The notes beneath the pieces were generated by a model. It did not search any database. It had not been told where the DNA came from and saw only the letters and a program-made list of their open reading frames with translations. A DNA stretch of 53,092 bases, from positions 1 through 53,092 of the forward strand of contig NZ_BAJY01000018.1 of NCBI RefSeq assembly GCF_000613945.1. Reading direction: 5' to 3'. The stretch is from Prevotella falsenii DSM 22864 = JCM 15124. Lineage in GTDB: Bacteria > Bacteroidota > Bacteroidia > Bacteroidales > Bacteroidaceae. Of the stretch, positions 34,513 through 43,373 are shown in pieces (the first letter of the stretch is position 1; each line of letters begins with the position of its first letter). The translations under genes were made by a program, and so were the position numbers.

Positions 34513-34834
34513 TTTTGCCCCCTAAAGGTTGTTCGTCGTCGCTCAATACGAATATATCTTCGTCGTCCGCCTTCATGAAATATCGTTCGCGGGCTATCTT
34601 TGCGATGGCGCGAGGACTTCTTTTCAGTTCTCTGAGCCTTTCCGTATCGTACTGATACATCTTCTCGTATTTGTCAATCTCGGTGTTAAGGTCTTTTATC
34701 TGATAGTAGCATTCCATGCGACGGCGGAAGCTATTCTCGTCGAAAACGCCCACAATGAGCACACCAAGTATGATGACGATATGATACCTGAAGCGACTTA
34801 GGAATGAAAAAATATGTCCTGTAATTTTGCTCAC
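34490..34834 (-). CDS. septum formation initiator family protein (FtsB/DivIC-like)
   Basis: Counting from the GTG at 34834 (GTGAGCAAAATTACAGG, MSKITG) the protein has 114 residues. It has one membrane helix (about 18-36, YHIVIILGVLIVGVFD). A coiled coil follows (about 42-75, RRRMECYYQIKDLNTEIDKY), then the FtsB/DivIC end LKRSPRAIAKIARERYFMKA. FtsB and DivIC form a trimer with FtsL and FtsQ or DivIB in the division septum. The open frame extends 49 codons upstream of the GTG, but that part is not protein-like for the family, and the GTG start gives the standard length. It diverges from dnaX. Confidence 0.85.
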   Translation of the reverse strand: MSKITGHIFSFLSRFRYHIVIILGVLIVGVFDENSFRRRMECYYQIKDLNTEIDKYEKMYQYDTERLRELKRSPRAIAKIARERYFMKADDEDIFVLSDDEQPLGGKNVYETTE

Positions 34835-35032
34835 TTTGTTCTTTGTTACTATGCGTAGCCTTTCGCCAATGCCATTGCACTGCAGGAGCGGTGCAGACAT
34901 CGTCGCGGCTATCTTCTGCAAAAGTAATGAAAACTTTTGGAAAATGCAGGAACGGTATGCAGATTTTACGCTAATTAACAATTAAATCCACCGTGCAGCC
35001 GTGTCGTTCCCTTACTTTTTATTATCTTTGCA

Positions 35033-35040
35033 ACACCAAA
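35033..35040 (+). promoter_or_regulatory. -7 box of dnaX
   Basis: TATCTTTG fits TAnnTTTG. The start codon is 14 bp further on, so the transcript would have a very short leader of about 8 bases. No exact -33 TTTG is seen. Confidence 0.5.
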
Positions 35041-35053
35041 AGAAAATAGAACT

Positions 35054-36838
35054 ATGGACGAATATATTGTTTCGGCACGAAAATACCGACCCATGTCGTT
35101 CTCTGCCGTGGTGGGACAGCAGGCTCTTACCACAACGTTGATGAACGCCGTGAAGAACGGAAAACTTGCCCACGCCTACCTTTTCTGCGGTCCCCGCGGT
35201 GTAGGAAAAACCACTTGCGCACGCATTTTTGCCAAGACCATCAACTGCGAACACCCTACCGAGCAGGGCGAAGCATGCAACGAGTGCGAGAGTTGTAGGT
35301 CGTTCAACGAGGGAAGAAGCTACAACATCTTCGAGCTTGATGCGGCAAGCAACAACTCGGTTGAAAATATCAAGACGCTGATGGAACAGACCCGCATTCC
35401 GCCACAGATAGGACGATACAAGGTTTTCATCATAGACGAGGTGCACATGCTGTCTACTGCGGCTTTCAATGCGTTTCTGAAAACGCTGGAAGAACCGCCC
35501 GCACACGTCATCTTCATTCTTGCCACGACCGAAAAGCACAAGATTTTGCCCACCATACTTTCGCGTTGCCAGATTTACGACTTCGAGCGCATGTCGGTTT
35601 CGGGCATCATCAACCACCTGAAAGCGGTGGCAGAGAAAGAGGGTATCGCCTACGAAGAGCAGGCGTTGAATGTGATTGCCGAGAAAGCCGATGGCGGAAT
35701 GCGCGACGCACTCTCCATTTTCGACCAAGCAGCGAGCTTCTCTCAGGGCAACATAACCTATCAGAAGGTGATAGAAGACCTTAACGTGCTGGACACGGAA
35801 AACTATTTCCGCATAGTAGACCTGTCGGTCGAAAACAAGGTACCCGAAATAATGGTGCTCCTGAACAGCGTCATCAACAAAGGTTTCGATGCCGGCAACC
35901 TCGTGAACGGCTTGGCTTCGCACGTGCGCAACGTGCTCATGGCGAAAGACCCGCAGACACTTCCGCTACTCGAAACCGGCGAACAGCAACGCCAACGCTA
36001 CCACGAGCAAGCCACAAAATGCCCCACGCAGTTCCTTTACAAGGCGTTGGAGATTATGAACCGCTGCGATGTGGAATACCGACAAAGCTCCAACAAACGG
36101 CTTTTGGTAGAGCTTACGCTCATACAAGTGGCACAAATCACACAGAAAGACGACGATGTGCCCGGCTCGGGGCGTAGCCCTAAGCAGCTGAAAACCCTGT
36201 TCAGAAATCTTATTGTAAAGGCTCAACCGCAAACAGCGTCGCAGGTAGCTGGGGCGAGCCGTAAGCATAACGCCCACGATAATGGGCGCAACGAATCGGT
36301 AACACACGTTACCGTCAGTACCACACCCCCTCCTGTGAGCCCTCCTCCCGCAGCCCCCTCCATGCCGAAAGTAAAGTTGGGCAGTCTTGGAATGTCGTTC
36401 GCAAACTTGCTGAACGAAGGAAAGAAAGAGGAAAAGCAAGAAGAGGTGGTGGAGATAACCAATAAAGACGAAAGCCGGAGCTTCACCCGACAAGAGCTTA
36501 TCGTAGAATGGAAAGGAATGTGCACCCGCATTGCCAAGATGAACGCAGGCTTGGCGCAGCGCATGAAGATAATAAAGCCACAGATTTTGCCTGACGGAAA
36601 CATAGAAGTAGTTGCAGGAAACAAAATCCTGCTCGACGAAATGTGCGCCATTCAGGGGCGCATACGTGCCACCATGGCGCAGCGTCTGCATAACGGACAA
36701 ATCGACGTGGTGTTGCGATTGGCAAAGGCAGAGGAAATAAAACCCATTCTCACCCCTCGCCAAGAACTTGAGAAAATGCAGCAGCAAAACCATTCCATTA
36801 CCAAGCTCATCGAACGGTTGGGGCTCGATTTGGCATAA
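35054..36838 (+). CDS. dnaX: DNA polymerase III subunits gamma and tau
   Basis: The clamp-loader ATPase that opens the sliding clamp and, in the full-length tau form, links polymerases to the helicase. Residues 1-365 are the AAA+ and collar domains: Walker A GPRGVGKT (about 45-52), a four-cysteine zinc module (INCEHPT then CNECESC, about 64-80), IIDEVHMLS, and the sensor TTEKHKILPTILSRCQ. A variable Pro-rich linker (about 415-445, VSTTPPPVSPPPAAPS) and a tau-type C-terminal domain of about 120 residues follow. At 594 residues the length is normal. I saw no obvious A-rich slippery site for making gamma, but I did not search exhaustively. Confidence 0.96.
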   Translation: MDEYIVSARKYRPMSFSAVVGQQALTTTLMNAVKNGKLAHAYLFCGPRGVGKTTCARIFAKTINCEHPTEQGEACNECESCRSFNEGRSYNIFELDAASNNSVENIKTLMEQTRIPPQIGRYKVFIIDEVHMLSTAAFNAFLKTLEEPPAHVIFILATTEKHKILPTILSRCQIYDFERMSVSGIINHLKAVAEKEGIAYEEQALNVIAEKADGGMRDALSIFDQAASFSQGNITYQKVIEDLNVLDTENYFRIVDLSVENKVPEIMVLLNSVINKGFDAGNLVNGLASHVRNVLMAKDPQTLPLLETGEQQRQRYHEQATKCPTQFLYKALEIMNRCDVEYRQSSNKRLLVELTLIQVAQITQKDDDVPGSGRSPKQLKTLFRNLIVKAQPQTASQVAGASRKHNAHDNGRNESVTHVTVSTTPPPVSPPPAAPSMPKVKLGSLGMSFANLLNEGKKEEKQEEVVEITNKDESRSFTRQELIVEWKGMCTRIAKMNAGLAQRMKIIKPQILPDGNIEVVAGNKILLDEMCAIQGRIRATMAQRLHNGQIDVVLRLAKAEEIKPILTPRQELEKMQQQNHSITKLIERLGLDLA

Positions 36839-36894
36839 ACGGCAGCGCGAAGCCATAGTTTCTACGCTGCATTAACAGCGTGTGCATCTATAAA

Positions 36895-36935
36895 TTCTAG
36901 GGAAACTAGAATCTTCTAGGGACTCTAGAAAGAAC
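36895..36935. repeat. 9-bp-period CTAG-rich array
   Basis: Four exact CTAG tetramers occur in about 40 bp: TCTAGGGAA, ACTAGAATC, TTCTAGGGAC and TCTAGAAAG, in a 9- to 10-base phase. It lies 21 bp before hairpin element copy g. Confidence 0.65.
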
Positions 36936-36955
36936 TTAAAAGCAGCCTTCCTTTT

Positions 36956-37140
36956 GTAAGAATAATTCCAATAAAAAAACGTTAATTCCGCTTTGGCATT
37001 GCGAAACCGTAGGTTTTGCATCGCAAAACCTACGGTTTTACCGTGCAAAACAGCCGCTTTTGGAATGCGAAATAATAGGTTTTTCAATGCGTTGAAAACG
37101 AGCTGGTTACATTATAGCTATATCTATGAAAAATATTTAC
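36956..37140 (+). repeat. hairpin element, copy g
   Basis: A 185-bp copy bounded by GTAAGAATAATTC and GAAAAATATTTAC. The core is an exact hairpin, AAACCGTAGGTTTTGC and GCAAAACCTACGGTTT with only ATC as loop, followed by the AGCCGC module. The remaining 37141-37393 has no gene I can support. Confidence 0.8.
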
Positions 37141-37393
37141 GCCTTTATTCTTTATCTTTCGTTCACCAAATGAGTTGTGCAAGCAAAAGTTGCATGGTGG
37201 CACGAAGGCTTTTTCCCTGCCGGTTGGTGGTTTCTGCGGTGTGCCTAAGCGGACAAATTAAGTAATGTTTGTTGGTTTTACGGAAGGTGTAATGATGCGA
37301 GAAAGCACCTAAGAATGCTTTACTTATCTTGCGGAAGTATAAGCGTTACATATTAAAAAGAATAGAAAAGGTAGCAAAAAAGTTACTTAAATA

Positions 37394-37425
37394 TTTGTAT
37401 ATATGTAGCATTTGTGCTACCTTTG
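37394..37425 (+). promoter_or_regulatory. hicAB promoter with palindromic operator
   Basis: TTTG at 37394-37397, a 20-bp spacer and TACCTTTG at 37418-37425 match both promoter boxes. Between and overlapping the -7 box lies an exact inverted repeat, GTAGCA-TTTG-TGCTAC (37405-37420). A further half site GTAGCA is at 37371-37376. This is the expected position for autorepression by the antitoxin. The repeat is seen; the binding is inferred. Confidence 0.6.
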
Positions 37426-37458
37426 CATTGTCGGAAAGACAAAAGAGTTCTTTAAATT

Positions 37459-37644
37459 ATGAAGTACAATCAACTTTACAAAGAGTTGAGGAAAGCAGGT
37501 TGCTTGCTCACTCAGCATGGAGCCGAGCACGATGAATGGTCTAATCCCAACACAGGAGCCAAAATCAGGATTCCAAGGCACGGTAGCCATGAGGTTAAGA
37601 CGGGGTTGTTAAAGAAGATTTACAAGGTATTGCTCGGACAATAG
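37459..37644 (+). CDS. hicA: HicA family mRNA interferase toxin
   Basis: A 61-residue toxin with a double-stranded-RNA-binding-like fold that cleaves mRNA and slows growth when not neutralised. The start MKYNQLYKELRKAGC, then the conserved GAEHDEW stretch, and IPRHGSHEVKTGLLKKIYKV fit the family. The catalytic histidine is in IPRHGSHE (about residue 43), the usual place. The toxin is encoded first and the antitoxin 86 bp downstream, the usual HicAB order, under a shared promoter with an inverted-repeat operator. Confidence 0.9.
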   Translation: MKYNQLYKELRKAGCLLTQHGAEHDEWSNPNTGAKIRIPRHGSHEVKTGLLKKIYKVLLGQ

Positions 37645-37730
37645 TTCGGGCATACCGCCCCCTCGGCAAGGTTGATGAAATGAGATAATTTAGGAACTCT
37701 TTTTAAAGGAAATATCTAACACATAACTAT

Positions 37731-38132
37731 ATGGCAAGAAAGGTTTTAGTAACTATAGAGTTTGGCAATGATGGCACGTACTCGTGTTACAGCGAACAAC
37801 CCATAGGCGACTACGCACTGATAGACGGCGATGGTGCTACGGTAGCCGAAGCAAAGGAAGATTTCCTCAAGGCTGTTGAGGAATGTAGGCAGGCTTATCC
37901 ACAAGACGACAGATACAACAATCTCGTTTTTGAGTACAAGTATGACTTGCGTTCGTTCTTTAACTACTTCAACTTCCTCAATGTATCAGAAATAGCCAAA
38001 CGTGCAGGGATTAATCCTTCGTTGATGCGTCAGTACACCAGCGGTGTGAAGAATGCGGGCGAAAGCACTTATAAGAAACTTTCTGCCTGTTTGGCACAAA
38101 TAAAGTCGGAATTACATGCCGCTTCGTTCTGA
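37731..38132 (+). CDS. hicB: HicB family antitoxin
   Basis: A 133-residue antitoxin. Residues 1-60 form the partial RNase H-like HicB fold (KVLVTIEFGNDGTYSCYSEQ, then VAEAKEDFLKAVEECRQAY), which binds and blocks HicA. The C-terminal half carries a helix-turn-helix (VSEIAKRAGINPSLMRQYTS, about 90-109), which should bind the GTAGCA palindrome upstream of hicA. A strong terminator closes the pair. The start at 37731 is the first Met of the conserved fold. Confidence 0.88.
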   Translation: MARKVLVTIEFGNDGTYSCYSEQPIGDYALIDGDGATVAEAKEDFLKAVEECRQAYPQDDRYNNLVFEYKYDLRSFFNYFNFLNVSEIAKRAGINPSLMRQYTSGVKNAGESTYKKLSACLAQIKSELHAASF

Positions 38133-38166
38133 TGCGGAGTACTTCATAAGATAAATAGAACTTTTT

Positions 38167-38202
38167 AAGCCTTCGGTGCGTGAAGCATCGAAGGCTTTTT
38201 AT
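38167..38202 (+). terminator. hicAB terminator
   Basis: AAGCCTTCGGTGC pairs with GCATCGAAGGCTT over 13 bp with one G-T wobble and a GTGAA loop, followed by TTTTT. It lies 34 bp after the hicB stop. Confidence 0.85.
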
Positions 38203-38322
38203 ATTGCCTATATTTGTTATGGTTGCGCCCTTATTTCTCAAAGTTTCTTAATTTATTGCGCTTGTCAATCTTTTTTAATATAATTTAGTTGGAAAGCTTA
38301 CATATTTACGCTTTTAATGTAT

Positions 38323-38330
38323 TACTTTTG
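38323..38330 (+). promoter_or_regulatory. -7 box of the moxR-bat operon
   Basis: TACTTTTG matches TAnnTTTG, 38 bp before the moxR start. No exact -33 TTTG lies at the usual spacing. Confidence 0.45.
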
Positions 38331-38368
38331 CGTGAATATTAAAAGAAAGTAGTAAAAAATCCAGAATT

Positions 38369-39364
38369 ATGGCAGAAGCTATAGACATTCGCGAACTTAA
38401 CATAAGGATAGAACAGAAGAGTGCATTCGTAACAAACCTTGTTACGGGAATGAATCAAGTCATTGTGGGGCAGCAACATCTTATCGACTCGTTGCTCATC
38501 GGCTTGTTAAGCGACGGACATATCTTGCTCGAAGGTGTGCCGGGATTGGCAAAAACCCTCGCCATAAAAACGCTTTCGCAGCTCATAAGTGCAAAGTACA
38601 GCCGCATACAGTTCACCCCCGACCTTCTTCCTGCCGATGTAATAGGTACGCAAATCTACTCGCAAAAGGAAGAAAAGTTCCAAGTAAAGAAAGGTCCTGT
38701 GTTTGCCAACTTCGTCTTGGCTGACGAAATAAACCGTGCACCGGCGAAGGTTCAGAGTGCGTTGCTCGAAGCAATGCAGGAACACCAAGTAACTATCGGC
38801 GAGGAAACCTTCACGCTGCCGACGCCTTTCATGGTCATGGCAACGCAAAACCCGATAGAACAGGAGGGAACCTATATGCTCCCGGAAGCACAGGTAGACC
38901 GTTTTATGCTGAAAGTAGTCATCGACTACCCGACGCTTGAGGAAGAAAAGCGCGTCATTCGTGAAAATCTGCACGAGCATCTGCCCATCGTAACTCCTGT
39001 TACATCGGCAGCCGACATACTCGAAGCACGCAGCGTGGTGCGCGAAGTGTATATCGACGAGAAGATAGAGCAATACATTGCCGACATCGTTTTCGCTACC
39101 CGCTACCCCGAACGCTACGGACTGACCAATCTCCGACAGATGATAGCCTTCGGCGGAAGTCCGCGTGCCAGCATCAACCTTGCCAAGGCGGCACGTGCAT
39201 ACGCCTTTATAAAGCGTCGCGGATACGTTGTTCCGGAAGATGTGCGTGCTGTGGCACACGATGTTTTGCGCCACCGCATCGGTCTTTCTTACGAGGCTGA
39301 AGCCGGCAACGTAACCACCGAGGGAATCGTAAGCGATATTATCAACAAAGTGCAAGTGCCCTAA
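38369..39364 (+). CDS. moxR: MoxR family AAA+ ATPase
   Basis: A 331-residue chaperone-like ATPase that starts the aerotolerance operon. Walker A is EGVPGLAKT (about 52-60). Walker B is LADEINRAPAKVQSALLEAM (about 115-134), the MoxR signature. The sensor ATQNPIEQEGTY and the arginine-finger region PEAQVDRFM follow. MoxR proteins act with VWA-domain partners, here BatA and BatB, probably helping them assemble metal-dependent complexes. The next gene begins 20 bp later. Confidence 0.93.
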   Translation: MAEAIDIRELNIRIEQKSAFVTNLVTGMNQVIVGQQHLIDSLLIGLLSDGHILLEGVPGLAKTLAIKTLSQLISAKYSRIQFTPDLLPADVIGTQIYSQKEEKFQVKKGPVFANFVLADEINRAPAKVQSALLEAMQEHQVTIGEETFTLPTPFMVMATQNPIEQEGTYMLPEAQVDRFMLKVVIDYPTLEEEKRVIRENLHEHLPIVTPVTSAADILEARSVVREVYIDEKIEQYIADIVFATRYPERYGLTNLRQMIAFGGSPRASINLAKAARAYAFIKRRGYVVPEDVRAVAHDVLRHRIGLSYEAEAGNVTTEGIVSDIINKVQVP

Positions 39365-39384
39365 ACACAAAGGAAGGATAACGC

Positions 39385-40254
39385 ATGAACACCACCGAAA
39401 TACTCAGCCGGGTAAGAAAGATTGAGATTAAGACCCGCCGTCTTAGTCAGAACATCTTTGCAGGGCAATACCATTCTGCCTTCAAGGGGCGTGGTATGGC
39501 TTTCTCGGAGGTGCGCGAATACCAGTACGGCGACGATGTTCGCGATATAGAATGGAATGTTACGGCACGTTTCCATCACCCCTTTGTGAAGATTTTCGAG
39601 GAAGAACGGGAACTCACCGTGATGCTCCTCATCGACGTCAGCGGTTCGTTGGACTTCGGAACAACTCACCGGCTGAAGCGCGATATGGCAACCGAGATAG
39701 CTGCAACGCTCGCTTTCTCTGCCATACAGAATAACGATAAAATCGGCGTAATCTTCTTTTCCGACCGTATAGAGAAATATATTGCACCCAAGAAGGGGCG
39801 CAAACACATTCTTTATATTATACGCGAGATGCTCGATTTCAAACCCGAAAGTAAGAAAACCGATGTCAATGCAGCCATAGAGTTCCTCACCCGTGTGGTG
39901 AAACGACCTTGTACGGCGTTCGTGTTGAGCGATTTCTATGTGCGTTCCGACTTCGAGCACGTGTTGCAGATAGCCAATCGGAAGCACGACATCATAGCCG
40001 TTCAGGTGTACGACCTCCGTGCCAAAGAGTTGCCCGATGTCGGACTGATGAAAGTAAGCGATGCCGAAACAGGACACGAAATGCTTGTAGATACAGGCAG
40101 TGCAAAGTTGCGGAATGCCTATAAAGCCAATTGGCTGCAACGACAGAACGAATTGCAGGCAGTGTTCTCGAAAAGCAATGTAGACAGTATTTCCATTGCA
40201 ACGAACGACGATTACGTTAAAAAACTAATGGCACTATTTGCCCAACGAAGCTGA
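39385..40254 (+). CDS. DUF58 domain protein
   Basis: A 289-residue cytoplasmic protein with the DUF58 motif FKGRGMAFSEVREYQYGDDV followed by RDIEWNVTAR (about 32-61). A von Willebrand A-like fold follows, with the metal-site start LLIDVSGSLDFG (about 85-96). DUF58 genes regularly lie between moxR and the VWA genes, as here. The exact function is unknown. Its TGA overlaps the next ATG by one base. Confidence 0.9.
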   Translation: MNTTEILSRVRKIEIKTRRLSQNIFAGQYHSAFKGRGMAFSEVREYQYGDDVRDIEWNVTARFHHPFVKIFEEERELTVMLLIDVSGSLDFGTTHRLKRDMATEIAATLAFSAIQNNDKIGVIFFSDRIEKYIAPKKGRKHILYIIREMLDFKPESKKTDVNAAIEFLTRVVKRPCTAFVLSDFYVRSDFEHVLQIANRKHDIIAVQVYDLRAKELPDVGLMKVSDAETGHEMLVDTGSAKLRNAYKANWLQRQNELQAVFSKSNVDSISIATNDDYVKKLMALFAQRS

Positions 40255-41321
40255 TGAAGAAGTTTTTCTTAACCATAATGCTCATACTCGTTGCTGTACT
40301 CGCCTCTGCGCAGGTGCGAGTAAAAGCCGTGTTGGACTCTGCAAAGATACTTATAGGCGAGCCAATCCATTGGACTGTCATGGTAGACGCCCCCAAGGGC
40401 GCACGAGTGGCGTATGCCCACTTTGCCGATACCACCAATGTGCCGCACGGAATAGAGGTTATGGAACAGCACATCGACACCGTTCGCAACGGCAACGCCT
40501 ATACGTTGGCTTTCCGTCGCACCCTTACGGCGTGGGACGCACGCAACTACGAGTTGCCGGCTGTTACCGTTCAGGTAGACGGAAAGGATTATACCACCGG
40601 CAAACTCGCCTTCGATGTTGAGGAAGTAAAGGTAGATACCGCTGCCACAGCACCTGCCCGACCCGGCGACGGCATACAGAAGCCACCGTTTCAGTTGAGC
40701 GAATGGTTGCCCTACTATGGTCTTTGCGTACTTGCCTTGTTGCTCTTGGCAGTCGCATACGCCATTAACCTGCGGTTGAAGAACCGGAAACCACTCGTGA
40801 AACGCAAGCAACCTGAACGCAAACTGTTGCCACACGAAAAGGCTATGCGTGCCATAGAACAGGTAAAAGCACAAAACAGTGGTGCCGGCAACGCCGACGA
40901 AAAGGCGTATTATACTGCTCTGACCGATATTCTGCGTGAATATTTGGAAGACCGATTTGGCATTAAGGCAATGGAAATGACGTCGGCAGAAATCGTGGAA
41001 ACGCTGCGACGCGAAGGCAACAGCGAAACAAATGCCGAGCTGGAACGTGTGTTTGCCACTGCCGACCTTGTGAAGTTTGCCAAGTATTCCACACAAGACA
41101 ACGAGAAGAACTACTATCTCGGCAATGTCGTGGACTACATCGAGGAAACCAAGGCAGGCTATCAGCCATCAATGGAACCTACTGTTTCGGCTGAAGAAGA
41201 GGCTGACCAACGCAACCGCCGTGCACGTCGCATCTTGCTTTGGTGCAAGTATGTCGCCATTGTAGTTGCCCTTGCGCTTGCCGCCGTTGCCGCATGGGGT
41301 ATAACAGAACTGATGAATTAA
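40254..41321 (+). CDS. membrane protein of the Bat operon (third gene)
   Basis: A 355-residue protein with a signal peptide (MKKFFLTIMLILVAVLASAQ) and a BatD-like extracytoplasmic beta domain to about residue 140. A membrane helix follows near 157-176 (YYGLCVLALLLLAVAYAINL), then a cytoplasmic helical domain including YYTALTDILREYLEDRFGIK (about 222-241) and a last membrane helix near 330-350. The helical domain resembles the cytoplasmic parts of DUF4381-type proteins found in such operons. It corresponds to the uncharacterised gene between DUF58 and batA. Translation is coupled to DUF58 by the one-base overlap. Confidence 0.8.
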   Translation: MKKFFLTIMLILVAVLASAQVRVKAVLDSAKILIGEPIHWTVMVDAPKGARVAYAHFADTTNVPHGIEVMEQHIDTVRNGNAYTLAFRRTLTAWDARNYELPAVTVQVDGKDYTTGKLAFDVEEVKVDTAATAPARPGDGIQKPPFQLSEWLPYYGLCVLALLLLAVAYAINLRLKNRKPLVKRKQPERKLLPHEKAMRAIEQVKAQNSGAGNADEKAYYTALTDILREYLEDRFGIKAMEMTSAEIVETLRREGNSETNAELERVFATADLVKFAKYSTQDNEKNYYLGNVVDYIEETKAGYQPSMEPTVSAEEEADQRNRRARRILLWCKYVAIVVALALAAVAAWGITELMN

Positions 41322-41339
41322 GAGGAGGACGAAGCGAAA

Positions 41340-42308
41340 ATGGAATTTGCAAACAAAGAATACTTATTGCTGCTTTTGCTCCTTATACCTTATATAATAT
41401 GGTATTTCCTTTATAGGCACAAAAGCGAACCAACGCTGCGCATGGGCGATACGTTTACCTTCCGGTATGCTCCGAAGAGTTGGAAAGTGCGTCTTGTGCA
41501 TCTGCCGATGCTCTTGCGCTGTGTGGTATATGCACTGGTAGTCATCGTTTTGGCGCGTCCGCAATCCGATAGCCCCGTTGGCGAAGAACAAGTAGAGGGC
41601 ATTAACATTATGTTGGCAGTCGATGTGTCTGCCAGTATGCTCTCCGACAACGTGGAACCCAACCGCATCGAGGTGGCGAAAGACGTGGCGCGAGAGTTTA
41701 TTTCATCACGTCCGAACGACAATATAGGACTTACCATATTTGCCGGAGAGGCATTTACGCAGTGTCCGATGACCACCGACCACGCCTCGTTGCTTAATTT
41801 ACTGGCTGGCGTAAGAGCCGATTTGTCGGTGAACAAGCTGATACAAGACGGTACGGCAATCGGTATGGGACTGGCAAATGCTGTCGGACGCCTCAAGAAT
41901 GTTGCGGGTAAGAGCAAGGTTGTAATACTCTTGACCGACGGAAGCAACAACGTGGGCGACATTTCGCCCCTTACTGCCGCTGCCATAGCAAAGAAATTTG
42001 GTGTCCGCGTCTACACCATCGGACTTGGAACCGACGGTACCGATGCGCAAGGAAGAGTCGTGGGCGAGATAGACTATAAAACATTGCAAGACATTGCCGT
42101 GCAAACCGATGGCGAATTTTACCGTGCACAGAGCCGAAACGAACTCTCGCAGATATACAAAGACATCGATAAATTGGAGAAAACAAAGCTCGATGCCACC
42201 TCCTACGGTAAGCGATACGAGGCTTATATGCCTTTTGCTATGTTGGCATTGCTGGTGTTTCTTATCGAAGTAGTGTTGCGAATAACAGTGTTTAAACGTA
42301 TTCCTTAA
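41340..42308 (+). CDS. batA: BatA, VWA-domain membrane protein
   Basis: A 322-residue inner-membrane protein of the Bacteroides aerotolerance group. Two helices lie near residues 7-22 and 56-75, and one at the C-terminus (about 298-316, MPFAMLALLVFLIEVVLRIT). Between them is a von Willebrand A domain with a complete metal-ion-dependent adhesion site, AVDVSASM near 93-100, a Thr in TDHASLL, and LLTDGSNN. In Bacteroides fragilis, bat mutants were linked to oxygen tolerance, though a general envelope stress role is also proposed. It starts 18 bp after the previous gene. Confidence 0.93.
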   Translation: MEFANKEYLLLLLLLIPYIIWYFLYRHKSEPTLRMGDTFTFRYAPKSWKVRLVHLPMLLRCVVYALVVIVLARPQSDSPVGEEQVEGINIMLAVDVSASMLSDNVEPNRIEVAKDVAREFISSRPNDNIGLTIFAGEAFTQCPMTTDHASLLNLLAGVRADLSVNKLIQDGTAIGMGLANAVGRLKNVAGKSKVVILLTDGSNNVGDISPLTAAAIAKKFGVRVYTIGLGTDGTDAQGRVVGEIDYKTLQDIAVQTDGEFYRAQSRNELSQIYKDIDKLEKTKLDATSYGKRYEAYMPFAMLALLVFLIEVVLRITVFKRIP

Positions 42309-42350
42309 CGGACGCAAGGGCGTTCGGAGAGGACAAGAATAAAAGAAAGA

Positions 42351-43373
42351 ATGTTCAGATTTGCTAATCCCGCATACCTATGGTTGCTCCTGCTGATTCC
42401 ATTATTGGCAGTAGTCTACCATGTTTGGGCTTTTAAACGCAGGAAACGAATGGCTCGTTTCGGCGATAAAACGCTGTTGAGGCAACTCGTGCCGGACTAT
42501 TCAAAGTATCGCCCGCTCCTGAAATTCTACCTTATGGAGGTTATATTGGCACTTTTGGTCGTAATGATGGCACGCCCGCAAATAGGTACAAAAATATCCA
42601 AAGACAAGCGTGAGGGCATCGAAGCTATTATTGCAATGGACATAAGCAACTCCATGCTTGCCGAAGATGTAGCTCCGTCGAGGTTGGAACGCAGCAAGCG
42701 ACTTGTTGAAGACCTGCTGAACCATTTCACAAACGATAAAATCGGACTGATAGTCTTTGCCGGCGAAGCTTTCGTACAGCTGCCTATTACTGCTGATTAC
42801 ATATCTGCAAAGATGTTTTTGGATAATATCAGCCCTTCGCTCATAGGCAGTCAGGGCACCGATATTGCAAAGGCAATCGAGCTATCACAGCACAGTTTCT
42901 CGCAGAATAGCAAGTTCGGCAAAGCCATCATCATCATTACCGATGGCGAAAACCACGAGGGTGGGGCAGAAGAGATGGCTCGGAAGGCACAGAAAGCAGG
43001 CATTCGGGTCTTCATTCTCGGCATTGGCTCAACAGCAGGAGCACCCATTCCGATGGACGACGGCAGCTATTTGCAAGATAAGAACGGACAAACCGTGATG
43101 ACAAGGCTCAACGAAGAAATGTGCAGAAAGGTTGCCGAAGCTGGAAAAGGTATGTACATACACGTTGATAACACAGCGGCAGCAGAGCAGATGCTCGACA
43201 ACGAAATTGCAAAAATGCAGCACGGAGAAATAGAAAGCGTATCGTACAGCGACTATGCCGACCGGTTTCCTGCCGTGGCAGGAGTAGTTCTGCTTCTTCT
43301 TATCGCCGAAGCATTGCTCATGGAACGTAAAAATCCGTTGCTCAATCGCATAAATCTGTTTACAAAGAAATAA
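42351..43373 (+). CDS. batB: BatB, VWA-domain membrane protein
   Basis: A paralogue of BatA with 340 residues and the same plan: N-terminal helices (about 8-25 and 60-77), a VWA domain with AMDISNSM near 99-106 and IITDGENH, then a C-terminal helix (about 306-323). BatA and BatB probably form a membrane complex stabilised or remodelled by MoxR. A 42-bp gap follows batA. The stop codon is directly followed by the batC start (TAA then ATG). Confidence 0.93.
   Translation: MFRFANPAYLWLLLLIPLLAVVYHVWAFKRRKRMARFGDKTLLRQLVPDYSKYRPLLKFYLMEVILALLVVMMARPQIGTKISKDKREGIEAIIAMDISNSMLAEDVAPSRLERSKRLVEDLLNHFTNDKIGLIVFAGEAFVQLPITADYISAKMFLDNISPSLIGSQGTDIAKAIELSQHSFSQNSKFGKAIIIITDGENHEGGAEEMARKAQKAGIRVFILGIGSTAGAPIPMDDGSYLQDKNGQTVMTRLNEEMCRKVAEAGKGMYIHVDNTAAAEQMLDNEIAKMQHGEIESVSYSDYADRFPAVAGVVLLLLIAEALLMERKNPLLNRINLFTKK

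Noticed and set aside
35012..35923. A 303-codon open frame on the strand opposite dnaX, and similar long frames opposite clpC, queA and moxR
   Set aside because: These mirror the codon bias of strong genes on the other strand. The translated sequences are rich in Cys, His and Arg and match no family.
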